NCBI GenBank assembly: GCA_965602785.1
Contig: CBFDAH010000004.1
Span: forward strand, 1-44,753
Origin: JBGSLA01 sp965602785
Lineage (GTDB): Bacteria > Desulfobacterota > Desulfobaccia > Desulfobaccales > 0-14-0-80-60-11
Direction of reading: 5' to 3'
DNA length: 44,753 nucleotides
Position numbers and translations under genes: made by a program. The notes under the pieces were generated by a model. The model was not told where the DNA came from and made no database searches. It saw only the letters and a program-made list of their open reading frames with translations. Of this stretch, positions 7,441 to 14,543 are shown piece by piece. Position 1 is the first letter of the stretch, and the number at the start of each line of letters is the position of its first letter.

Positions 7441-8574
7441 ATGGGTTTTCAAACAGTGCTGGAGTCCTGGTCCGAGGAGCGGATCCGTCAGGCCATCGCC
7501 GCAGCCGGGCCCCACGACGTGTCCCGGGCCCTCGAGCGGGACCCGGGCCACCCGGAAGACCTGGCCGCGCTGTTGTCTCCTGAAGCCACCCCTCGCCTGG
7601 AGGACATGGCCCGCCAGGCGCACCGACTCACCCGGCGCCACTTCGGGCGGACCATCGGGCTCTATGTACCCTTGTACCTCTCCAATGTCTGCTCCGCCGA
7701 CTGCACCTACTGCTTCTATGCCAAACATTCCTCCGGAAAGGGCGCCAGACAGACCCTGAGTCCTGCTGAAATACGGGCCGAGTGCGAGAGTCTGGCCGGG
7801 CACGGCTTTAAGACCCTTCTTTTGGTGTCCGGCGATGCACCCGGGGTGGTGCCGGTGACCTACCTGGCCCAGGCCGTGGACATCGCCCGGGACTACTTCC
7901 CCTCCGTGGCGGTGGAGGTCTATGCCCTGGACGAGGACGACTACCATAAACTGGTGGAGCACGGTCTGGAGGGCGTCACCCTCTACATGGAGACCTATCA
8001 CCGCCCCACCTACGCCCAGGTCCATCCGTCTGGCAAAAAACGGGATTATGCCTACCGCCTGGGGGCCATCGAGCGGGCCGGCCGCGCCGGCGTCAGGAAA
8101 CTCAGTATCGGGGCACTCCTGGGCCTATACGACTGGCGCCTGGAAGGGTTCTGGATGGGCCTGCACGGCAGATATCTCCAGAAAGAATGCTGGCAGAGTG
8201 CCATCGCCATTTCCTTCCCCCGCCTGTTGCATGCCCCGCCGCGCCACACGGTGCATCACCCCCTGAGCGACAAAGACCTGGTGCAACTGATGTTGGCAAT
8301 GCGCATTTTTCTACCGGAGGTGGGCTTCAATATATCGACCCGGGAGCCGGCCAGCCTGCGGGACCGGTTGATTCCCCTGGGGGTGACCATGATGAGCGCC
8401 GGCTCCTCGACGCGGCCGGGCGGTTATACCCACAGAACCGAGGACATCCTGGCCCAATTCGATATCGAAGACCGGCGGAGCCCCTCGGAAGTGGCCGAAG
8501 CCATTCGCCGAGCCGGCTACGACCCGGTCTGGAAGGATTTTGACCTGGCGTTTTTTGACGCGCCTAGTAAATGA
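7441..8574 (+). CDS. thiH: ThiH, radical-SAM tyrosine lyase (2-iminoacetate synthase)
   Basis: A 377-residue enzyme that cleaves tyrosine with S-adenosylmethionine to give dehydroglycine (2-iminoacetate) for ThiG; p-cresol is the by-product. The radical-SAM cluster motif CSADCTYC is at C84, C88, C91, in the CxxxCxxC spacing. Downstream are GDAPGVV, ETYHRPTYA and MSAGSSTRPGGY, all typical of ThiH. The ATG at 7441 is preceded by AGGGAG at good spacing; a TTG 24 bases upstream is in frame but inferior. ThiH replaces the oxygen-dependent glycine oxidase ThiO in anaerobes and facultative bacteria. It is separated from thiG and thiS by repeat-rich DNA, so it may need its own promoter. Confidence 0.93.
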   Translation: MGFQTVLESWSEERIRQAIAAAGPHDVSRALERDPGHPEDLAALLSPEATPRLEDMARQAHRLTRRHFGRTIGLYVPLYLSNVCSADCTYCFYAKHSSGKGARQTLSPAEIRAECESLAGHGFKTLLLVSGDAPGVVPVTYLAQAVDIARDYFPSVAVEVYALDEDDYHKLVEHGLEGVTLYMETYHRPTYAQVHPSGKKRDYAYRLGAIERAGRAGVRKLSIGALLGLYDWRLEGFWMGLHGRYLQKECWQSAIAISFPRLLHAPPRHTVHHPLSDKDLVQLMLAMRIFLPEVGFNISTREPASLRDRLIPLGVTMMSAGSSTRPGGYTHRTEDILAQFDIEDRRSPSEVAEAIRRAGYDPVWKDFDLAFFDAPSK

Positions 8575-8601
8575 TGGGGCTGAGGCGCCCACTTCTGCCT
8601 C

Positions 8602-8700
8602 GAAGCTATTGCAAAACCTTTTTTCAGTCATCCTGAACAAAGTGAAGGATCTCAACTCATTGCAAATACGAGATTCTTCGCTTCGCTCAGAATGACATTT
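8602..8700 (+). repeat. ~100-bp dispersed repeat, copy 1
   Basis: This stretch, with GTGAAGGATCTCAACTCATT followed by GAGATTCTTCGCTTCGCTCA, recurs almost unchanged in the opposite orientation at 26523-26620. Only a few bases differ across nearly 100. It has no coding content. It belongs to the common CGAAGCGAAGAATCT-type intergenic repeats. Confidence 0.85.
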
Positions 8701-8750
8701 CAGGAGAACCGCAGTCTTGCAGTGGCTTCTCGCCTGAAGTAAAGGAATAA

Positions 8751-8815
8751 TGGCAGGGCGACCGTCCCTGGCGCCTCAAATGGCGGGCACAGGGGCCCGC
8801 CCTACCTTTTTAAAT
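8751..8815. repeat. GC-rich intergenic palindromes (GGCGGGC / GCCCGCC)
   Basis: The stretch holds CAGGGCGACCGTCCCTG and GGCGGGCACAGGGGCCCGCC, both imperfect hairpins, followed by CTACCTTTTTAAA. It is of the same style as the palindromes at 26320-26470. This is part of the 493-bp gap between thiH and thiS, which otherwise holds only the two repeats listed beside it and no gene. Confidence 0.5.
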
Positions 8816-8855
8816 AACCATTCTGGAAAAGGACATTTTTCCCGGGGAAATATTT

Positions 8856-9054
8856 TTAGTACTTAGTTGCATAAATCAGCGCAATTAATTGGGAGTCTCC
8901 TTAAAGATTGGGAACGCATAAAGTCCCCCTTTGAAAAAGGGGGATTTAGGGGGATTTTCAAGCGCATAGAGAAATCCCCCCTAACCCCCCTTTAAAAAAG
9001 GGGGGAATAAAAACGGCTTTTAAGCATTCGCTGACTTTAGCAATTAAGTACTAA
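8856..9054. mobile_element. MITE-like element, 199 bp with 26-bp terminal inverted repeats
   Basis: The left end (8856-8881) starts TTAGTACTTAGTTGC and the right end (9029-9054), read as reverse complement, starts TTAGTACTTAATTGC; 22 of 26 positions match. Between them is an inverted CCCCCTTT/AAAGGGGG repeat unit (8921-9006) that occurs elsewhere in the window. There is no transposase. It ends 13 bp before thiS, inside the thi cluster. A target duplication could not be assigned with confidence. Confidence 0.65.
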
Positions 9055-9067
9055 TGAGGAAAGTGGT

Positions 9068-9265
9068 GTGAACCTCACCATCAACGGCGAGCCCCGGCAA
9101 GTGGCGGCGCGCACGGTCCACGATCTCCTTGATGAACTGGGCCTCCCACAGGCCCGCACCGTGGTGGAGCAAAACGCCGTCATCGTCCCCCGGGACTCTT
9201 ATCAGGATACGGTGCTGGGGGAGGGGGACGTGCTGGAACTGGTGCGCCTTGTGGGAGGCGGCTGA
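9068..9265 (+). CDS. thiS: ThiS, sulfur-carrier protein
   Basis: A 65-residue ubiquitin-fold protein ending in the required Gly-Gly (RLVGGG). ThiF adenylates that terminus, and after sulfur transfer the thiocarboxylate donates sulfur to ThiG. The N-terminus MNLTINGEPRQV and the GDVLELVRLVGGG end are classic for the family. The start is GTG, with GAGGA about 9 bases upstream right at the edge of the MITE-like element, so the element may supply or disturb the 5' leader. The stop overlaps the thiE start (TGATG), which points to translational coupling. Confidence 0.9.
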   Translation: MNLTINGEPRQVAARTVHDLLDELGLPQARTVVEQNAVIVPRDSYQDTVLGEGDVLELVRLVGGG

Positions 9266-9924
9266 TGACCCATGACCAGCGGCTCAGGGTGTTTCATGAG
9301 GCCGACCTCTATGTGGTCATCACCGAAGCCCTGTGCGCCGGCAGAAGCGCCCTGGAAATTTTGGGGATGACCCTCGCTGCTGGTGTCCGCCTGGTGCAGC
9401 TCCGGGAAAAGGATTTGGACAGCCGCTCACTCTATGAACTGGCCGTGGAATTCAGGCGGGAGACTACCGCCGCCGGCGCCCTGCTCATCATCAACGACCG
9501 CCTGGACATCGCCCTGGCCGCCGGGGCCGACGGCGTGCATTTGGGCCAGGACGACCTGCCCATCGGCGTGGCCCGCCGCCTGGCACCGGAACTCATCATC
9601 GGCGCCTCCACTCTTTCCCTGGCGGAGGCCCTGGCCGCCCAGGAGGCAGGCGCCAGCTACGTCAACGTCGGCCCCATTTTCGCCACCCCGACCAAGGAAA
9701 GCGCCATCCCTGTGGGGCCGGAGATGATTAACCGTATCACCCCCCAGCTTCGCATTCCCTGGACCACCATGGGGGGTATCAAGAAGACCAACATTGACCA
9801 GGTGGTTTCCCGGGGAGCGAGACATCCTGCGGTCATCACCGCGGTGACCGCCGCTCCCGACCCCACCGCCGCGGCCCGGGAGCTGCGACAAATTATTGTT
9901 AGCGGCCTTCGTACCACCCCATAG
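9265..9924 (+). CDS. thiE: ThiE, thiamine-phosphate synthase
   Basis: A TIM-barrel enzyme of 219 residues that joins hydroxymethylpyrimidine pyrophosphate and thiazole phosphate to thiamine phosphate. Recognisable parts: QLREKDLDSRSLYELA (~36-51), the phosphate/metal motif INDRLDIALAAGADGVHLGQDDL (~76-98), GASTLSLAEA, YVNVGPIFATPTK and the MGGI loop. The segment normally reading GADGVAVVSA is GARHPAVITAV here, a mild divergence near the phosphate-binding end. It overlaps thiS by one base. No thiC, thiD or thiL is in the window, so the pyrimidine branch is encoded elsewhere. Confidence 0.92.
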   Translation: MTHDQRLRVFHEADLYVVITEALCAGRSALEILGMTLAAGVRLVQLREKDLDSRSLYELAVEFRRETTAAGALLIINDRLDIALAAGADGVHLGQDDLPIGVARRLAPELIIGASTLSLAEALAAQEAGASYVNVGPIFATPTKESAIPVGPEMINRITPQLRIPWTTMGGIKKTNIDQVVSRGARHPAVITAVTAAPDPTAAARELRQIIVSGLRTTP

Positions 9925-10074
9925 TCCTGCACCCCTGGAGTTTTTTTGTAATCCCTCCTCCTCTGACGGGAGGGAGTTCGGAGTCGAGAGATTGACCCGG
10001 CGGCGCCATGTTGTATAGTATTTTGAGACACACCCCAACGATCTGGTGTCTTGGCTACAAAGGATGAAACCATC

Positions 10075-11505
10075 ATGGAATACGAAGCGGTCATTGGCCT
10101 GGAAGTTCACGCCCAACTCCTGACCAACAGCAAGATTTTCTGTAGTTGTCCCACCACCTTCGGGGCGCCGCCCAATACCCAGACCTGCCCTGTGTGCCTG
10201 GGGATGCCGGGGTCGTTACCGGTGCTTAACCGCCGGGCGGTGGAGTTCGCCCTGAGGATGGCCCTGGCCACCAACTGCGAGATCGCCCCGGAATCCGTGT
10301 TTGCCCGGAAAAACTATTTCTACCCGGACCTCCCCAAAGGGTATCAGATCTCCCAATACGAGCTGCCTCTGGCCGAGCATGGCCACCTCGAAATTCAAGT
10401 CAACGGTGAGAGCAAAGATATCGGCATCACCCGCGTCCATCTGGAGGAGGACGCGGGGAAGCTCATGCACAGCGAGTCCCGGCCGTTGAGCTTCGTGGAC
10501 TTCAACCGGACCGGGGTCCCCTTGATTGAGATCGTCAGTGAGCCGGATATGCACACACCGGAGGAGGCGTCGGAGTACCTGAAGGCCCTGCGCAACATCC
10601 TGCTCTACCTGGAGATTTGCGACGGCAACATGGAAGAGGGGTCGCTCCGCTGCGACGCCAACGTGTCCTTGCGGCCCCGGGGCGCGGCGGAGTTGGGCAC
10701 CAAGACCGAGCTCAAGAACATGAATTCCTTCCGCTTTGTGCGCCAGGCCCTGGAATACGAAATCCGGCGGCAGCGGGCCCTCCTCTCCGAGGGCCGTGTA
10801 ATCGTCCAGGAAACCCGCCTGTGGGACGCGGCCAAAGGCCAGACCTTCTCCATGCGGGGCAAGGAAGAGGCCCACGACTACCGCTATTTCCCGGACCCGG
10901 ACCTGGCGCCGGTGAGAATTGACCCGGAATGGCTGGAGGAGGTGCGCCGGAGCTTGCCGGAGCTCCCCAGCGCCCGGGCCGAGCGCTTCCAGACCGAGTA
11001 TGGCCTGCCGGCCTATGACGCCGAGGTGCTCACCGGCGACAAGGCCCTGGCGGATTACTTCGAGGAGTGTCTCCAAGAATTTCCCCAGCCCAAGCAGGTG
11101 AGCAACTGGATCATGGTGGAGGTCATGCGGGAGCTGAAAAAAGAGGAGGCCGGCATCGCCTCCCTGAAAGTGACCCCCCGGGATCTGGGGCGCCTCCTGG
11201 CCCTGGTGGATAAGGAGGCCATTAGCGGGAAGATCGCCAAGACAGTCTTTGAGGAGATGATAACCACCGGAAAGGACCCGGAAGCCATCGTCCAGGAAAA
11301 AGGACTGGCCCAGATCAGCGACGCCGGGGAGTTGGAGGCTCAGGCCCGGGAGATCGTGGCAGCCCACCCCAAGGAAGTGGCGGATTACCGGGCCGGCAAG
11401 ACCAAGGTCATGGGCTTTTTCGTGGGCCAGTTGATGAAAAAGACCAAGGGTCAGGCCAACCCTAAGTTGGCCAACGAGATTTTTTTAAGACTTTTATCAG
11501 GTTAA
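10075..11505 (+). CDS. gatB: GatB, aspartyl/glutamyl-tRNA amidotransferase subunit B
   Basis: A 476-residue subunit of GatCAB, which converts misacylated Glu-tRNA(Gln) and/or Asp-tRNA(Asn) to the amidated forms. The N-terminal GatB fold is plain: EAVIGLEVHAQL, FCSCPTTFG, CPVCLGMPGSLPVLN (Cys cluster for zinc), YFYPDLPKGYQISQY, GITRVHLEEDAGKL, FNRTGVPLIEIVSEPD, RCDANVSLRP, TELKNMNSFRFV. The C-terminal GatB/YqeY tail (~340-476) is present and complete. The ATG at 10075 follows AAAGGA by about ten bases; a TTG at 10051 is in frame but unlikely. gatA and gatC are not adjacent, so the complex is encoded from separate loci. Confidence 0.95.
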   Translation: MEYEAVIGLEVHAQLLTNSKIFCSCPTTFGAPPNTQTCPVCLGMPGSLPVLNRRAVEFALRMALATNCEIAPESVFARKNYFYPDLPKGYQISQYELPLAEHGHLEIQVNGESKDIGITRVHLEEDAGKLMHSESRPLSFVDFNRTGVPLIEIVSEPDMHTPEEASEYLKALRNILLYLEICDGNMEEGSLRCDANVSLRPRGAAELGTKTELKNMNSFRFVRQALEYEIRRQRALLSEGRVIVQETRLWDAAKGQTFSMRGKEEAHDYRYFPDPDLAPVRIDPEWLEEVRRSLPELPSARAERFQTEYGLPAYDAEVLTGDKALADYFEECLQEFPQPKQVSNWIMVEVMRELKKEEAGIASLKVTPRDLGRLLALVDKEAISGKIAKTVFEEMITTGKDPEAIVQEKGLAQISDAGELEAQAREIVAAHPKEVADYRAGKTKVMGFFVGQLMKKTKGQANPKLANEIFLRLLSG

Positions 11506-11553
11506 CCTACTGCAATAACAAGATTACGCTGGTAAGCTTGAGGCGATGGTGGG

Positions 11554-11576
11554 GGCGGGTTTTAAACCCGCCTTTA
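11554..11576 (+). terminator. Possible terminator or palindrome between gatB and mtnA
   Basis: GGCGGGTTT and AAACCCGCC make a perfect 9-bp stem around one T, followed by only three T then A. The stem is strong and the U tract weak, so termination would be partial. It starts ~50 bp after gatB. Confidence 0.4.
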
Positions 11577-11616
11577 CGATAAATGGAAAAACACAATCTA
11601 CAAATCCCAGGTGATA

Positions 11617-12669
11617 ATGATGATTCCCTATTGCAGCATCTGTTGGGACGATAACAAAGTGCGGCTCCTGGACCAGCGGCTCCTGCCCCAGGAAGAGATT
11701 TATCTCGAAACCACCGACTACCGTGACGTCATCGAGGCCATCCGGACGCTCGCCATCCGGGGGGCCCCGGCCATCGGGATAGCCGCGGCCATGGGTGCGG
11801 CCCTGGGGGCCCTGTCTCTCAAGACCGAAGACCCAAGGGAGTTTCAGATCCAATTCACCTATATTTGCCGGGAAATCGCTGCGGCCCGCCCCACCGCGGT
11901 GAACCTTTTCTGGGCCCTGGACCGTATGCAGATATTAGCCCAGGAGCATGCCGCCGAAACCGTGGCTGACCTGAAAAAGCGGTTGGTGGCGGAAGCCCAA
12001 ACCATGCTCAAAGAGGACGACACCACCAACCGGCACCTGGCCAAACACGGGCAAGTGTTGATCCATGAAGGGCACCGGGTGCTCACCCACTGCAACACCG
12101 GGGCCCTGGCCACCGGGGCCTACGGCACCGCCCTCGGGGTGATGCGGGCGGCCTGGGAGGCGGGGAAGCACTTCTCCGTGTGGGTGGACGAAACCCGGCC
12201 CCTTCTGCAGGGAGCCCGCCTCACTACCTGGGAGTTGGGGAAGCTCGGCATCCCCTACACCCTCATCCCGGACGGCGCTGCGGCCAGCCTCATGCACCAT
12301 GGCCGGGTGGACCTGGTAATCGTGGGCGCGGATCGCATCGCCGGGAACGGCGACACCGCCAACAAGATCGGCACCTACAGTGCAGCGGTGCTGGCCCGCC
12401 ACCACGGCATACCCTTTTACGTGGCTGCGCCGCTGTCCACCTTTGATTTCACCCTGGTAAACGGCAGCCAGATTCCCGTGGAGGAGCGGGCCCCGGATGA
12501 GGTGACCCGGTTATACGGACATGATGTAGCCCCCCCGGGGGCGCCGGCCCTCAATCTGGCCTTTGACGTCACTCCCAACGAGCTCATTTCAGGGATCATC
12601 ACGGAAGCGGGGATTGCCAAGCCCCCCTATGCTTCCAGCCTCAAACCCTGGAAGCGGAGGAAGGAGTAA
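11617..12669 (+). CDS. mtnA: MtnA, S-methyl-5-thioribose-1-phosphate isomerase
   Basis: A 350-residue isomerase of the eIF2B-like fold that turns 5-methylthioribose-1-phosphate into the ribulose form in methionine salvage. Motifs: AIRTLAIRGAPAIGIAAAMG near the N-terminus, HCNTGALATGAYGTALG with the catalytic Cys at about residue 159, VWVDETRPLLQGARLTTWEL, and VGADRIAGNGDTANKIGTY with the catalytic Asp at about 239. The start is ATG 11617 or the adjacent 11620, with AGGTGA just before. No other salvage genes (mtnP, mtnBCD) are near. In anaerobes this enzyme often works in alternative methylthioadenosine disposal; that is inference here. It precedes the transpeptidase gene by 4 bp, so both are probably cotranscribed. 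Confidence 0.92.
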   Translation: MMIPYCSICWDDNKVRLLDQRLLPQEEIYLETTDYRDVIEAIRTLAIRGAPAIGIAAAMGAALGALSLKTEDPREFQIQFTYICREIAAARPTAVNLFWALDRMQILAQEHAAETVADLKKRLVAEAQTMLKEDDTTNRHLAKHGQVLIHEGHRVLTHCNTGALATGAYGTALGVMRAAWEAGKHFSVWVDETRPLLQGARLTTWELGKLGIPYTLIPDGAAASLMHHGRVDLVIVGADRIAGNGDTANKIGTYSAAVLARHHGIPFYVAAPLSTFDFTLVNGSQIPVEERAPDEVTRLYGHDVAPPGAPALNLAFDVTPNELISGIITEAGIAKPPYASSLKPWKRRKE

Positions 12670-12673
12670 GCCC

Positions 12674-13606
12674 ATGCGAAAAATCGTCCTGATAGCGATA
12701 GTGGTCCTGCTGGCAGGCACAGTCCTCCCCACCATGGCGGCCGGCCCCTTTTCCGTCCGGCTACCCACCACCAAAACCGGCATCGACCCCGAAGCAGTGA
12801 CCGTGGTGGGCGGGCTCCAGCGCCACGTCATCAGAAAAGGAGAAGACCTTCTGGAAATCGCCCGGCACTACGGCCTGGGCTACAACGCCATCGGAGCCAT
12901 GCACCGGGACTGGGACCCGTTCATCCTGCCGGTGGGCCAGGAGATCACCATACCCACCATGTGGGTCTTGCCAAACCCTCGGGGTCGCCAACTCATCGTC
13001 AACACCGGGACCATGCGTCTATACTACTTCGTTAAAAACGCCACCAAAGTGTACACCTTTCCCATCGGCATGGGGGTCCTGGATTTCAAAACTCCTTCAG
13101 GGCCTTTCAGAGTGGTAGGAAAAAAGGTAAAACCCGCCTGGCACATTCCCAAGTCACTCCAGGCCAAGTATGGCATGGCCGTTATGCCTCCGGGGAAGGA
13201 AAACCCCTTGGGGGATTTCAAACTCACCCTGTCCTGGGGCGACTACGGCATCCACGGCACCTCCATGCCCTGGGGAGTGGGCCGTTTGGTAAGCCACGGC
13301 TGTACCCGGATGTATCCGGAGCACATCAAGAAAATCTTTCCCCTGGTGCCGGTGGGGACCACCGTGGAGTATATCTACGAGCCGGCCATGGTGGGATTCC
13401 GCCGAGATCGAGTCTATCTTTCGGTTCATGAGGATTACTACTACAAGATCCGCTCTATGATCTTTCACGTCCTGAGCTTGCTTGAAAGTCGCGGCCTTTC
13501 AGGTGTGGTGAACATGCAGCGGGTGATGCAGACGGTGGAAGAGCGTACCGGCGTGCCCATAGACATCAGCCGGGGGGAGGCTGGCGGGATGGTGAGTTGG
13601 CGGTAA
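12674..13606 (+). CDS. Secreted L,D-transpeptidase (YkuD family) with LysM-like domain
   Basis: A 310-residue periplasmic enzyme. A signal peptide covers ~1-23 (MRKIVLIAIVVLLAG..MAA). A LysM-like segment (~50-96, RHVIRKGEDLLEIARHYGLGY) would bind peptidoglycan. The YkuD catalytic domain (~104-237) carries H194 (IHGTS) and SHGCTR with the nucleophile C210. Such enzymes form 3-3 cross-links or attach lipoproteins to diaminopimelate, as the ErfK/YbiS group does for Lpp in E. coli. About 70 residues follow the domain and contain no motif I know. AAGGAG lies 7 bases before ATG 12674. The next genes, convergent and sharing its terminator, are two Lpp-like lipoproteins, which suggests tethering as its role. 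Confidence 0.9.
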   Translation: MRKIVLIAIVVLLAGTVLPTMAAGPFSVRLPTTKTGIDPEAVTVVGGLQRHVIRKGEDLLEIARHYGLGYNAIGAMHRDWDPFILPVGQEITIPTMWVLPNPRGRQLIVNTGTMRLYYFVKNATKVYTFPIGMGVLDFKTPSGPFRVVGKKVKPAWHIPKSLQAKYGMAVMPPGKENPLGDFKLTLSWGDYGIHGTSMPWGVGRLVSHGCTRMYPEHIKKIFPLVPVGTTVEYIYEPAMVGFRRDRVYLSVHEDYYYKIRSMIFHVLSLLESRGLSGVVNMQRVMQTVEERTGVPIDISRGEAGGMVSWR

Positions 13607-13616
13607 AAAAAACATC

Positions 13617-13652
13617 GGGTGTGGTCGAGGGTATCTCGTACCACACCCTTTT
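13617..13652. terminator. Bidirectional terminator between ldt gene and lipoproteins
   Basis: GGGTGTGGT and ACCACACCC form a 9-bp stem with a 14-nt loop. TTTT follows on the plus strand; on the minus strand the stem is followed after four bases by a run of eight T. It can serve both convergent units. Confidence 0.82.
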
Positions 13653-13690
13653 CATTTGATAGCGCTCTTGGGTAGGGCCCTGAAGTTTTC

Positions 13691-14005
13691 TTACCTTCTT
13701 CTGCCCCTACGCTTTCTTTTGACCATGGCGCAAACTTTGGCCGCGGCGTCTTCTGCCCGCGCAGCGGCAGCCTCAGCCCGGTTGGCCGCAGCAGCAGCCC
13801 GAGGTACCGGGACCTTGGCATCCTGGGCAGAGGCTTCCGCCTTTACCGCCGAGGCTTGTGCCCGATCAAACGAGGCCTTTGACTGGTCCCTGTACATCTG
13901 GCACTGATCGTAGTACTTCTGGCAGCAACCAGCACCTCCCAGCACCAGGGCAAAGACCGCGAGGAGCGCAAACGCAAAGCCTTTTTTCATAAACGGCTTC
14001 CTCAT
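13691..14005 (-). CDS. Small alanine-zipper lipoprotein, Lpp/OprI-like, copy 1
   Basis: A 104-residue protein with a lipoprotein signal (MRKPFMKKGFAFALLAVFALVLGGAGC, lipidated Cys at about 27, followed by a second Cys). After it, residues 30-92 form a heptad-like helix dominated by Ala (SAVKAEASAQDAK, AAAAANRAEAAAARAEDAAAK), as in the trimeric alanine zippers of Lpp and OprI. The C-terminus is strongly basic (KRKRRGRRR), unlike its partner. A GGGGG ribosome site precedes ATG 14005. It follows a paralog by 58 bp and shares the terminator with the L,D-transpeptidase gene. Probable role: an abundant outer-membrane lipoprotein linking membrane and wall. Confidence 0.75.
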   Translation of the reverse strand: MRKPFMKKGFAFALLAVFALVLGGAGCCQKYYDQCQMYRDQSKASFDRAQASAVKAEASAQDAKVPVPRAAAAANRAEAAAARAEDAAAKVCAMVKRKRRGRRR

Positions 14006-14063
14006 CGATTACCCCCTTTCGGAGAGAAATTTAAATTCTCCCCTCTTCTTTTGCTCCAGGTGC

Positions 14064-14357
14064 TTACTTCCGCATCTTTTTCATCAGGCATGCTTCGGCC
14101 TTTGCTGCCGCCGCATCAGCCCGGTCAGCCGCCGCTTCGGCCTTGTCCGCTGAAGCTTTCGCATCAGCAGCAGCCATTTCGGCATTCCGCGCTGCCTGGT
14201 CGGCTTTGGCAGCCGCTGCCGCCGCCTGGTCCGCGAAGGCCTTCGCCTCGTCCACGTACTTTTTGCACGTGTCGCAGCAGCCCGCTCCCATGGCCAAAAT
14301 AAACGCCATGAGAATCGCCAGAGCAAAACCCTTCTTTACTAAAGCTTTCCTCATCAT
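14064..14357 (-). CDS. Small alanine-zipper lipoprotein, Lpp/OprI-like, copy 2
   Basis: A paralog of the preceding entry, 97 residues, with the same signal pattern (MRKALVKKGFALAILMAF.., GAGCC). The mature part (DEAKAFADQAAAAAAKADQAARNAEMAAADAK in short heptads) is an Ala-rich coiled coil, and it ends in KKMRK. A terminal Lys after Arg is the feature that L,D-transpeptidases attach to peptidoglycan in E. coli Lpp (ending YRK). AGGGGGG precedes two consecutive ATG codons; the second (14354) aligns with the paralog's start. This is the promoter-proximal gene of the pair. Function is inferred from architecture only. Confidence 0.78.
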   Translation of the reverse strand: MMRKALVKKGFALAILMAFILAMGAGCCDTCKKYVDEAKAFADQAAAAAAKADQAARNAEMAAADAKASADKAEAAADRADAAAAKAEACLMKKMRK

Positions 14358-14406
14358 CTATCCCCCCTTTTCAAAGGATGGTTTAAGGGTTCATAAAGCT
14401 GCACTA

Positions 14407-14435
14407 ATTTAATAATAGGGGAACCAAAATATCAA
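14407..14435 (-). promoter_or_regulatory. Predicted promoter of the lipoprotein pair
   Basis: On the minus strand TTGATA (14430-14435), a 17-bp spacer and TTAAAT (14407-14412) stand ~50 bp upstream of the first lipoprotein start. The -35 matches 5 of 6 bases, the -10 four. Confidence 0.45.
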
Positions 14436-14543
14436 GGAAAATAATGGCTCCAGGGCATTTTTTTTTCATTAACTCCGCTTGGCCGGCTCGATAAACTTGG
14501 GCCTATTGCCAATTGTTTAAATTAAATCAAATAGATAGCTAAT

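Noticed and set aside
14021..14043. Terminator between the two small lipoproteins
   Set aside because: An imperfect 8-bp stem without a T-run; at most an intercistronic stabiliser.
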